A DNA stretch of 64,000 nucleotides from Pseudomonas alkylphenolica (GTDB taxonomy: Bacteria; Pseudomonadota; Gammaproteobacteria; Pseudomonadales; Pseudomonadaceae): assembly GCF_004025535.1 (NCBI RefSeq), contig NZ_QJRG01000034.1, forward strand, positions 806,001 through 870,000. Reading direction: 5' to 3'. Under the pieces are notes generated by a model, which did not search any database, was not told where the DNA came from, and saw only the letters and a program-made list of their open reading frames with translations. Both the position numbers and the translations under genes were made by a program. Of this stretch, positions 1-9,438 are shown piece by piece (within the stretch, counting starts at the first letter, position 1; each line of letters begins with the position of its first letter).

Positions 1-163
1 TTTTTTTCCAGACTCTACCAAGAACCGGTCGCACCGGAACAGAGCGATATGTCGTTTTTATGAAATTAAATGGTGCATTTGTATAAGTGTATACATGTTG
101 CCCGGCGCCACCCGAGGCTCTTTACCCTAGTGCCCGCTGGGCATTGGGCGCGGTTTGCGCGCC
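1..163. other. Left-edge intergenic region
   Basis: No coding region is supported here. The stretch is AT-richer than the neighbouring genes up to about position 100 and probably holds the promoter of a gene to the left of the window. It contains an 8-bp palindrome, TGTATACA, at 88-95, which resembles the core of GntR-type operators. What it controls cannot be seen from this window. Confidence 0.4.
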
Positions 164-192
164 AAAAAAAACGGGACCCGAAGGCCCCGTTT
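164..192 (-). terminator. Rho-independent terminator of ettA
   Basis: Read on the minus strand, a GC stem with a TTCG loop (ACGGGGCC-TTCG-GGTCCCGT) is followed by a run of T. It begins about 20 bases after the ettA stop codon. This is the classic intrinsic terminator layout for that gene. Confidence 0.85.
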
Positions 193-211
193 CAGTGCAA
201 AACCCGAAGGT

Positions 212-1876
<1,665 letters not shown>

Positions 1877-2143
1877 GGAAAAACCTAGCGTCAGAGACGA
1901 AAAAATGGGTGCAATGCAGATAAAGGAAGCCGCAGCCTCCTGGAAAGGGCCAAAGCTACCGTAATGCGCCCGGTTGGGCAAACCGCCGACGAACAGGGCT
2001 GGCACTTTGCCACGTTTGCGGGCATGCTAGCCGCCCTCCGGGCGTCGGGCTTATAGTGCGTATCCGGAGTCGCCGCCAGGACCGCGGCCCTTGCCAGCCA
2101 GCAACTCTAAACCTGCCATCCAGCCATACCGCAGGATCACCGT
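1877..2143. other. Divergent promoter region between ettA and morA
   Basis: These 267 bases hold no supported gene. They must contain the promoters for ettA (leftward) and morA (rightward). I could not pick out a convincing sigma-70 promoter or operator by eye. Confidence 0.5.
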
Positions 2144-5100
2144 TTGACCAATCTCTCTCAGCCGACACCTTTGCGCAAACCGTCCAGCGCGTCCGGCTCG
2201 CCATTGCGTGGTTCGCTGAAAAGCGCGCTGGCCCTGCTGGTCCTGCTGCTGCTCGGCCTGCTGCTGTGGCAACTGGTCGACCAATACCGCCACACCCAGG
2301 CAGACCAGTACCAGCATAGCCTCAATGCCAGTGCCGAGCTGGCCGACCACATGGCCCTGAACATGTCCCTCAAGGCTCAGGTGGCGCACAACATCATTCA
2401 GCCTTACCGTACGTCGCCACGTCCTGATCAACTGCCTGCGGTGCTGGCGCAGTTGCAGCAGCAGATGCCGGCGCTGCACAGCCTGGCCTGGATCGATGCT
2501 CAGGGGCAGGTGCTGGCCGACAGCCTTGGCCAGACGCCTGACCGCGGTACGCTTGACGAGCTCGTCCGGCTGAATCAGGGCCACGATTACTTCTTCAGCA
2601 ACTCGGTGGACAATCAGCACGTCTATCTATTGCTTCGTCAGCCCGGCGTTACACCGGGTTACTGGTTGTTGCGCCTGAACCCGAGTTACTACGGCGAGCT
2701 TACCTCGCACCTTGACCGCCCCAACCACCCCCTGTGGCTACTGGAAAACAGCCGCACCGGCGAGATCATCAATCGCCACCAGCCAACGCCAGGCAGTGAC
2801 GAACCCCTGCAAAGCGTGATGCTGGCATTTCTGGATAACAGCACCTGGCAATTGCGCGGCCTGTTCGACGCCGGTCTCGCCCGGCAACAGTTGCTGCCGG
2901 CATTGGTGGGCAAGTGCCTGCTTGGCCTGTTCTGTGCCCTGCTGCCGCTACTGGCCCTGTTCAACATGCGCCGGCGCCATCGCATGCTGCACGAAAGCCG
3001 GCGGCGCTATCACGACATATTCGAAGGCACTGGCGTTGCCCTGTGCGTGCTGGACCTTTCCGGACTGCCTGCGCAGCTGGAACGTCACCGCCTGCGCAGC
3101 CGCCAGGCCCTGCAACAGCGCCTGGCGTACGACCTGCCACTGCGTCGTGTCTTGCTGCAGGAGTTGAAGGTCACCGAGGTCAATCAGGTGGCGCTGCAGT
3201 TGCTGGGGGTCAATTGCTGCAACCAGGCCTGGCATTATCTGGTGGAAGGCGCACAAGCCGGCACCGAAGGCATTGGCGTGCAATTGCTCGAAGCCGTGCT
3301 GGATAACCAGAGGCAACTGGAGCTTGAAGTTCGCCTGCCTGGCAGCGAAGGTCAGGACCTGCACCTGTGGCTGATGGTCCGGTTCCCGGAGCAGAAACAG
3401 GATTACCAGGCCGTTATCCTCAGCATCAGCGACATCACCAGCCGCAAGCAGGTCGAGTTGTCGCTGCTTGAGCGCGAAAGTTTCTGGTCGGATGTGGTCC
3501 GTACCGTGCCTGATCAACTGTATGTGCAAGATGTCAAAAGCCAGCAGATGATCTTCAGCAACCGCCACCTGGGCCAGACCCTGGGTTATGACCGCGCGCA
3601 ACTGGCGCAGATGGGTGAACGCTTCTGGGAGATCCTGCTGCACCCGGACGATGCCGAGCTGTATCGACACATGCGCGAGAAGCAACGCAAGCCAGGCGGC
3701 GATGATCAGTTGCATTGCCAGTTGCGCTTCCGTCACCGCGATCAACGCTGGCTGCGCTTCGATATCCGCGAACAGGCCCTGAGCCGCGATGGCAATGGCG
3801 TGGTCACGCGTATTATCGGCGTGGGCAAAGACGTCACCGATCAGATTGAGGCCAGCGAGTCGCTGCGTGACAGCGAGCAACGCTATCGCATGCTCGCCGA
3901 AAGCATCAGCGACGTGATCTTCTCGACCGACAACCAGCTGCAGCTCAACTACGTCAGCCCTTCCGTGCTGGCGGTGCTGGGTTATGAAGTGGAGTGGATC
4001 TTCGAGAACGGCTGGCAATCAACCATTGCCAACCCGGCGCAGTTGACCGGCATCTATAACCTGATCGAGCGGGTCAACCGCGCCTTGGGCAATCCGCAGC
4101 AATTGGCACAGCTGCGTACCCAGCTGCCCAACCAGCTGTTTCTGTTCGATTGCCTGCGCGCCGATGGCCGCAAGATCCCCATCGAACTGCGGCTGGTGCT
4201 GGTCTGGGATGATCAGGAACATTTCGAGGGCATCCTCGGCGTCGGCCGCGATATCAGCCAGCAGCGCCGTGCCGAAAAAGACCTGCGCATGGCGGCCACG
4301 GTATTCGAACACTCCACCTCGGCGATCCTGATCACCGACCCCGCCGGTTACATCGTTCAGGCCAACGAAGCCTTCAGCCGGGTCAGCGGCCATGCCGTGG
4401 CCGATGTACTCGACCAGTTGCCGGGCATGCTGACGGTGGATGAACAACAGGAAGCGCACCTGCGTTATGTGCTCAAGCAGCTCAACCAGCGCGGCACCTG
4501 GGAAGGCGAAGTCTGGCTGAAGCGGCGCAATGGCGAACATTACCCGGCCTGGGTCGGCATCACCGCCGTGCTCGACGATGAAGGCGACCTGGCCAGCTAC
4601 GTGTGCTTTTTCACCGACATCAGCGAGCGCAAAGCCAGCGAACAACGCATTCATCGCCTGGCCTACTACGACGCCCTGACCCACCTGCCCAACCGCACCC
4701 TGTTCCAGGACCGGCTGCACACGGCCCTGCAACAGGCCGAGCGGCAGAAAGCCTGGGTGGTACTGATGTTCCTTGATCTGGACCGTTTCAAGCCGATCAA
4801 TGACTCCCTCGGTCATGCGGCCGGTGACCGCATGCTCAAGGACATGGCCGAGCGGTTGCTCGATTGTGTCGATGACGACGATACCGTAGCGCGCATGGGC
4901 GGTGACGAGTTCACCCTGCTGCTGCAACCACGCGCAACCCGTGAAATGGCCCTCAACCGCGCCATCAATGTTGCCGAGCAGATTCTCAGCAGTCTGGTGC
5001 GGCCATTCGTGCTGGAGAATCGCGAGTTCTTTGTCACCGCCAGTATCGGCATCGCCCTGAGCCCACAGGACGGCAGCGAACTCAGCCAACTGATGAAGAA

Positions 5101-5971
5101 CGCTGACACCGCCATGTACCACGCCAAGGAGCGCGGCAAGAACAACTTCCAGTTCTACCAGGCCGACATGAACGCCAGTGCCCTGGAGCGCCTGGAACTG
5201 GAAAGCGACCTGCGCCACGCGCTGGAGCAGAACGAATTCATTCTTTATTACCAACCGCAGTTCAGCGGTGACGGCAAGCGCCTGACCGGGGCCGAGGCGC
5301 TACTGCGCTGGCGTCATCCACGCCGCGGCCTGGTGCCGCCGGGCGACTTCATCCCGGTGATCGAAGAGCTGGGCCTGGTGGTGGATGTCGGCGACTGGGT
5401 GCTCAAGGAAGCCTGCCGCCAGCTCAAGGCCTGGCACCAGGACAAAGTGCGGGTGCCCAAGGTGTCGGTGAACATCTCGGCACGGCAGTTCTCCGATGGC
5501 CAGCTGGGTACCCGGATTGCCACCATCCTTGAACAAACCGGGCTGCCGCCGGCGTGCCTGGAACTGGAACTGACCGAGAGTATCCTGATGCGCGAGGTCA
5601 ACGAAGCGATGGTGATCCTCGATACCCTGAAGAAACTCGGCCTGAGCATTGCGGTCGACGACTTCGGTACCGGCTACTCATCGCTCAACTACCTCAAACA
5701 GTTCCCCATCGATGTGCTCAAAATCGACCGCACCTTCGTCGACGGTCTCCCCGAAGGCGAACAGGACGCGCAAATCGCCCGCGCGATCATCGCCATGGCG
5801 CACAGCCTGAACCTGGCGGTAATCGCCGAAGGCGTGGAAACCCACGAGCAACTGGAGTTTCTCCGCGAACACGGCTGCGACGAAGTTCAGGGCTACCTGT
5901 TCGGGCGGCCTATGCCGGCCAACCAGTTCGAAGCGCAGTTCAGCAACGAAACGCTGTTCATGTTCGAGTGA
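2144..5971 (+). CDS. morA: Membrane PAS-GGDEF-EAL cyclic-di-GMP enzyme MorA
   Basis: A 1275-residue sensor that makes and/or breaks c-di-GMP; MorA controls flagellar development and biofilm formation in Pseudomonas. Two membrane segments (about residues 27-45 and 250-272) flank a periplasmic region. Several PAS-like modules follow, beginning near 290, 446, 578 and 717. Then come a GGDEF domain with intact MGGDEF (near 919) and an EAL domain with EALLRW (near 1050), NISARQF, ELTES, DDFGTG and AEGVE, so both activities look possible. The usual RxxD inhibitory site before GGDEF reads DDDD. The start is a TTG with AGGA 8-10 bases upstream. The position beside glyA matches P. aeruginosa morA. Confidence 0.9.
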   Translation: MTNLSQPTPLRKPSSASGSPLRGSLKSALALLVLLLLGLLLWQLVDQYRHTQADQYQHSLNASAELADHMALNMSLKAQVAHNIIQPYRTSPRPDQLPAVLAQLQQQMPALHSLAWIDAQGQVLADSLGQTPDRGTLDELVRLNQGHDYFFSNSVDNQHVYLLLRQPGVTPGYWLLRLNPSYYGELTSHLDRPNHPLWLLENSRTGEIINRHQPTPGSDEPLQSVMLAFLDNSTWQLRGLFDAGLARQQLLPALVGKCLLGLFCALLPLLALFNMRRRHRMLHESRRRYHDIFEGTGVALCVLDLSGLPAQLERHRLRSRQALQQRLAYDLPLRRVLLQELKVTEVNQVALQLLGVNCCNQAWHYLVEGAQAGTEGIGVQLLEAVLDNQRQLELEVRLPGSEGQDLHLWLMVRFPEQKQDYQAVILSISDITSRKQVELSLLERESFWSDVVRTVPDQLYVQDVKSQQMIFSNRHLGQTLGYDRAQLAQMGERFWEILLHPDDAELYRHMREKQRKPGGDDQLHCQLRFRHRDQRWLRFDIREQALSRDGNGVVTRIIGVGKDVTDQIEASESLRDSEQRYRMLAESISDVIFSTDNQLQLNYVSPSVLAVLGYEVEWIFENGWQSTIANPAQLTGIYNLIERVNRALGNPQQLAQLRTQLPNQLFLFDCLRADGRKIPIELRLVLVWDDQEHFEGILGVGRDISQQRRAEKDLRMAATVFEHSTSAILITDPAGYIVQANEAFSRVSGHAVADVLDQLPGMLTVDEQQEAHLRYVLKQLNQRGTWEGEVWLKRRNGEHYPAWVGITAVLDDEGDLASYVCFFTDISERKASEQRIHRLAYYDALTHLPNRTLFQDRLHTALQQAERQKAWVVLMFLDLDRFKPINDSLGHAAGDRMLKDMAERLLDCVDDDDTVARMGGDEFTLLLQPRATREMALNRAINVAEQILSSLVRPFVLENREFFVTASIGIALSPQDGSELSQLMKNADTAMYHAKERGKNNFQFYQADMNASALERLELESDLRHALEQNEFILYYQPQFSGDGKRLTGAEALLRWRHPRRGLVPPGDFIPVIEELGLVVDVGDWVLKEACRQLKAWHQDKVRVPKVSVNISARQFSDGQLGTRIATILEQTGLPPACLELELTESILMREVNEAMVILDTLKKLGLSIAVDDFGTGYSSLNYLKQFPIDVLKIDRTFVDGLPEGEQDAQIARAIIAMAHSLNLAVIAEGVETHEQLEFLREHGCDEVQGYLFGRPMPANQFEAQFSNETLFMFE

Positions 5972-5990
5972 TGCTGTGCCGATCCGGCCT

Positions 5991-6034
5991 CATCGCTGGC
6001 AAGCCACTTTGTAGAAGCCGGCTTGCCGGCGATG
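5991..6034. repeat. REP-type palindrome
   Basis: Inverted repeat CATCGCTGGCAAGCC ... GGCTTGCCGGCGATG (one mismatch) with a 14-base loop, between morA and glyA. The arms match the Pseudomonas REP family. Related copies occur at 48779 and 54803 in this window. Confidence 0.75.
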
Positions 6035-6155
6035 GAAACACCTTCCATCTCAGAATGAAGCCCACTTGTCTGCGACATGATGCCCTTTCATATGCCAGAC
6101 AAAACCTGATGAGGTAGAATGCCCGCCTATTTCAGCACGATCCTTGAGGACCGCC

Positions 6156-7409
6156 ATGTTCAGCCGTGATTTGACCATTGCCAAGTACGACGCCGATCTC
6201 TTTGCCGCTATGGAGCAAGAAGCCCAGCGTCAAGAAGAGCACATCGAGCTGATTGCTTCGGAAAACTACACCAGCCCGGCTGTCATGGAAGCCCAGGGTT
6301 CGGTTCTGACCAACAAATACGCAGAAGGCTACCCAGGCAAGCGTTACTACGGCGGCTGCGAATACGTCGACGTGGTTGAGCAACTGGCCATCGACCGCGC
6401 CAAGGAACTGTTCGGCGCCGACTACGCCAACGTCCAGCCGCATGCAGGCTCGCAAGCCAACGCTGCCGTTTACCTGGCCCTGCTGTCGGCCGGTGACACC
6501 ATCCTGGGCATGAGCCTGGCCCACGGTGGTCACCTGACCCACGGCGCCAGCGTCAGCTCTTCGGGCAAACTGTACAACGCCGTTCAATACGGCATCGACG
6601 GCAACGGCCTGATCGACTACGACGAAGTCGAGCGCCTGGCTGTCGAGCACAAGCCAAAAATGATCGTTGCCGGTTTCTCGGCCTACTCGCAAGTGCTGGA
6701 CTTCCCGCGCTTCCGCGAAATCGCTGACAAGGTCGGTGCCTACCTGTTCGTCGACATGGCCCACGTTGCCGGTCTGGTCGCTGCAGGCGTTTACCCGAAC
6801 CCGGTTCCATTCGCCGACGTGGTAACCACCACGACCCACAAGACCCTGCGCGGTCCACGTGGCGGCCTGATCCTGGCCCGTGCCAACGCCGACATCGAGA
6901 AGAAGCTGAACTCCGCAGTATTCCCGGGCGCCCAGGGTGGCCCGCTGGAGCACGTTATCGCCGCCAAGGCGATCTGCTTCAAAGAAGCACTGCAGCCTGA
7001 GTTCAAGGCCTACCAGCAACAAGTGGTGAAGAACGCCCAGGCCATGGCCGGCGTGTTCATCGAGCGCGGTTTCGACGTCGTTTCCGGCGGTACCCAGAAC
7101 CACCTGTTCCTGCTGTCGCTGATCAAGCAAGAGATCTCCGGTAAAGACGCCGACGCTGCTCTGGGTCGCGCCTTCATCACCGTCAACAAGAACTCGGTAC
7201 CGAACGATCCACGTTCCCCGTTCGTCACTTCCGGCCTGCGCTTCGGCACCCCGGCTGTGACCACCCGTGGTTTCAAAGAGGCCGAGTGTAAAGAACTGGC
7301 CGGCTGGATCTGCGACATCCTGGCTGACCTGAACAACGAAGCGGTGATCGATGCCGTTCGTGAGAAGGTCAAAGCCATCTGCAAAAAGCTGCCGGTTTAC
7401 GGCAAGTAA
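6156..7409 (+). CDS. glyA: Serine hydroxymethyltransferase
   Basis: A 417-residue PLP enzyme of the cytoplasm. It interconverts serine and glycine with tetrahydrofolate and supplies one-carbon units. The sequence is full length. The PLP lysine lies in the conserved [16 protein letters not shown] segment (about residues 220-235), and the N terminus shows the family pattern [10 protein letters not shown]. The ATG at 6156 is chosen over the TTG at 6144 because TTGAGGA at 6144-6150 is a good ribosome-binding site and the protein then starts like other GlyA proteins. It is monocistronic, with a strong terminator just downstream. Pseudomonads usually carry more than one glyA; this is the copy next to morA. 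Confidence 0.97.
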   Translation: MFSRDLTIAKYDADLFAAMEQEAQRQEEHIELIASENYTSPAVMEAQGSVLTNKYAEGYPGKRYYGGCEYVDVVEQLAIDRAKELFGADYANVQPHAGSQANAAVYLALLSAGDTILGMSLAHGGHLTHGASVSSSGKLYNAVQYGIDGNGLIDYDEVERLAVEHKPKMIVAGFSAYSQVLDFPRFREIADKVGAYLFVDMAHVAGLVAAGVYPNPVPFADVVTTTTHKTLRGPRGGLILARANADIEKKLNSAVFPGAQGGPLEHVIAAKAICFKEALQPEFKAYQQQVVKNAQAMAGVFIERGFDVVSGGTQNHLFLLSLIKQEISGKDADAALGRAFITVNKNSVPNDPRSPFVTSGLRFGTPAVTTRGFKEAECKELAGWICDILADLNNEAVIDAVREKVKAICKKLPVYGK

Positions 7410-7427
7410 TCGCAGTTAGCAGATGTG

Positions 7428-7457
7428 AAAAAGCCCGCAGCGATGCGGGCTTTTTTT
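7428..7457 (+). terminator. Rho-independent terminator of glyA
   Basis: Stem AAGCCCGCA-gcga-TGCGGGCTT followed by seven T residues, about 20 bases after the glyA stop codon. Confidence 0.9.
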
Positions 7458-7560
7458 GCCCTGCCGGTATACACATTCCCTCTGCCCGCTGCGCTACGAT
7501 AAACCTAGTCTGAGATCCCGCACCTGAACGCCCCAGGTGCCCACTCGAGGACATTCCAAG

Positions 7561-8100
7561 ATGCTCACTCACCAGCAACAATCCTTCATCGCCGAAGTAA
7601 GCAGCCCTGGGGCTGACCTCAACTTTCTGGGTGTCCTGCTCGGCCAGCCCGTGAAAATCATGCTTCCGGGTACGGGGGGAGGCGTATTCAGTGGTCGCTT
7701 CAACTACCGTGATGATTCACATCTACTCAGCCATCAAGCCAGTACGCAGTCACCGCCGGTCCTGACGCTGTACTTTTCCCATACCGACAAGGGTTACCTG
7801 CTTTATGTCAGATCGAGCGGCCCGCAATTTGACAAAGCTATCAGCAGCTGCCCTTCAGGTGCGATTGGGGCCTTTCATCCCGACGAAGTCGCACCAACTC
7901 ACTTTGAAATAGTCGGACCGAAAGGGCCAGTGACGCTATCCGATATAGGCGCAAGCCAGTTCACCTGTCTTTTGAGGGACCATAAATCAGGCAATTGCGT
8001 GCACCGTTCGAGGCGTCACGACTCCAGCCACATCTACCTGTTTTCCAACCGAAACGAGCAGTTACCCTTCAGGGTCAAAATTCTCGAACGCAACATTTGA
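7561..8100 (+). CDS. Hypothetical protein, possibly beta-rich
   Basis: An open frame of 179 residues that I do not recognise. ATG 7561 has GAGGA about 10 bases upstream (7547-7551), so it is preferred over the in-frame GTG at 7537. There is no signal peptide and no membrane segment. The protein is rich in short alternating hydrophobic stretches (VLTLYFSH, HFEIVG, FRVKILE) and glycines, as expected for a beta-sheet protein such as a lectin or trefoil fold; that is a guess. Three cysteines lie in the C-terminal half. Base composition is visibly lower in GC and codons less biased than in glyA or yjiA on either side, which suggests a recently acquired or weakly expressed gene. Confidence 0.7.
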   Translation: MLTHQQQSFIAEVSSPGADLNFLGVLLGQPVKIMLPGTGGGVFSGRFNYRDDSHLLSHQASTQSPPVLTLYFSHTDKGYLLYVRSSGPQFDKAISSCPSGAIGAFHPDEVAPTHFEIVGPKGPVTLSDIGASQFTCLLRDHKSGNCVHRSRRHDSSHIYLFSNRNEQLPFRVKILERNI

Positions 8101-8134
8101 GGCGAAAGAGTGCTTTGGCGCCTGTGATAATCGA

Positions 8135-8160
8135 GAAGCCCCCGTCAGCGCGCGGGCTTC
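8135..8160. terminator. Hairpin between convergent genes
   Basis: Stem GAAGCCC ... GGGCTTC lying between the hypothetical gene (stop 8100) and yjiA (stop 8173). T runs are weak on both sides, so this is a probable rather than certain bidirectional terminator. Confidence 0.55.
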
Positions 8161-8172
8161 ATCTGTCGATAA

Positions 8173-9138
8173 TCAGTTCAACGCCTTGAATCCCTCCTGG
8201 ATCTTCGCCTCCGGCAGCTCATCGCCGATAAACACCATCACGCTCTCGCGCCTCTCGCCTTGGGTCCACTCGGTATCCCAGTCAAAACCATAGAGCTTCA
8301 GCACGCCCTGGAAGACCAGGCGCCGATCTTCCCCGGCGATGTTGAGCACGCCTTTGTATCGCAACAACTGCTTGCCATGGTCTTCCAGCAACTGGTTCAT
8401 GAAGTCGCTGAGCCGATCGATGTCCAGCGGGGTATCGGTGCGCAGCACCATGCTGGAGATGCGGTCCGGGGTGACAGCCTGGCTGACCGGACGCAGGCTC
8501 AGACCGCCGCCAAGGTCGGCATTGAGGTTGAAACCGCGTACATCGAGCAGTTCGGCCAGGTCAATGCGACCGTGCTCAACCACCCGGATCGGCGCTCGGC
8601 GGTTGATGCGCGCGAGACGCTCGCTCAGGGCCTGGAAGTCAGCCGGTTCGACCAGGTCGGTCTTGCTCACCAGCAAACGGTCGGCAAACCCCACCTGCGC
8701 CTGGGCAATGGCCTGGGTCAGGTGCTGGTCGGCGTGCGCGGCATCGACCAGGGTGATGATGCCGTCGAGGATGTAGCGCTCGCGCAGTTCCTCGTCGATA
8801 AAGAAGGTTTGTGCCACCGGTGCAGGATCGGCCAGGCCCGTGCATTCGATCACCAAGCGGTCGAAGGCAATTTCGCCAGCGTCCAGACGCTCCAGCAGCA
8901 GAAACAAGGCCTTGGTCAGGTCGGTGTGGATGGTGCAGCAAACGCAGCCGTTGGCCAAGGTCATGACCTGTACCGGTTCATCGCCCAACAGCTGGGTATC
9001 GATGCCGGCATCACTGAATTCGTTCTCGATCACGGCGATCTTCAGGCCGTGTTCGGCCTTGAGCAGATAACGCAGCAAGGTGGTCTTGCCGGCCCCCAGA
9101 AAGCCGCTGAGCACTGTTACGGGAATGGGCGCGTGCAA
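8173..9138 (-). CDS. yjiA: CobW/COG0523-family GTPase YjiA
   Basis: A 321-residue cytoplasmic P-loop GTPase of the COG0523 metallochaperone family. Walker A is GFLGAGKTT (residues 12-20). The metal-binding CxCC motif appears as CVCC (65-68), and the C-terminal CobW domain begins near residue 210. The family binds Zn/Co/Ni and couples GTP hydrolysis to metal handling; the target of YjiA is not firmly known. It is the last gene of the cstA-yjiX-yjiA set, the same order as E. coli btsT-yjiX-yjiA. A REP-like hairpin (9165-9196) separates it from yjiX and could lower its expression relative to the upstream genes. Confidence 0.9.
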   Translation of the reverse strand: MHAPIPVTVLSGFLGAGKTTLLRYLLKAEHGLKIAVIENEFSDAGIDTQLLGDEPVQVMTLANGCVCCTIHTDLTKALFLLLERLDAGEIAFDRLVIECTGLADPAPVAQTFFIDEELRERYILDGIITLVDAAHADQHLTQAIAQAQVGFADRLLVSKTDLVEPADFQALSERLARINRRAPIRVVEHGRIDLAELLDVRGFNLNADLGGGLSLRPVSQAVTPDRISSMVLRTDTPLDIDRLSDFMNQLLEDHGKQLLRYKGVLNIAGEDRRLVFQGVLKLYGFDWDTEWTQGERRESVMVFIGDELPEAKIQEGFKALN

Positions 9139-9164
9139 ACGAAAATCTCCTGAACTGAAAATGA

Positions 9165-9196
9165 CTGTGGGAGCACGGCAAGCCGGGCTCCCACAG
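9165..9196. repeat. REP-like hairpin inside the cstA operon
   Basis: Inverted repeat CTGTGGGAGC ... GCTCCCACAG with GGCAAGCC between the arms, matching the core of Pseudomonas REP units. It lies between yjiX and yjiA. Confidence 0.7.
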
Positions 9197-9222
9197 GTTC
9201 TACGGGCGTCAGGTGCTGTAGA

Positions 9223-9423
9223 TCAACAGCACTTCGGCCCACCCTTGCCGCCGTAACGGGCTTCCTGGCGTTCGCGGAAAAACGCCTCGTAGCTCATCAC
9301 CGGCTTGTCCGGATGTTTGGTCTGCATGTGCTCGACATAGTTGTCGTAGTCGGGCATGCCGACCATCAGGCGGGCTGCCTGCCCCAGGTATTTACCCAGT
9401 CGACCCAGATCGTTGAACATCAT
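9223..9423 (-). CDS. yjiX: YbdD/YjiX-family small protein (DUF466)
   Basis: A 66-residue soluble protein of the YbdD/YjiX family, members of which are always found next to CstA/BtsT transporters. The hallmark N terminus ([24 protein letters not shown] region) and the central [17 protein letters not shown] are present, and it ends with two cysteines. The start may be either of two consecutive ATG codons (9423 or 9420). The gene follows cstA by 15 bases and is surely co-transcribed. Its biochemical role is not established; the constant linkage suggests it assists the transporter. Confidence 0.9.
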   Translation of the reverse strand: MMFNDLGRLGKYLGQAARLMVGMPDYDNYVEHMQTKHPDKPVMSYEAFFRERQEARYGGKGGPKCC

Positions 9424-9438
9424 TGCATTCCTCTAGGG

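Noticed and set aside
2948..5254. Two long minus-strand open frames opposite morA
   Set aside because: They are antisense to confirmed PAS, GGDEF and EAL domains and have low-complexity translations typical of antisense frames.
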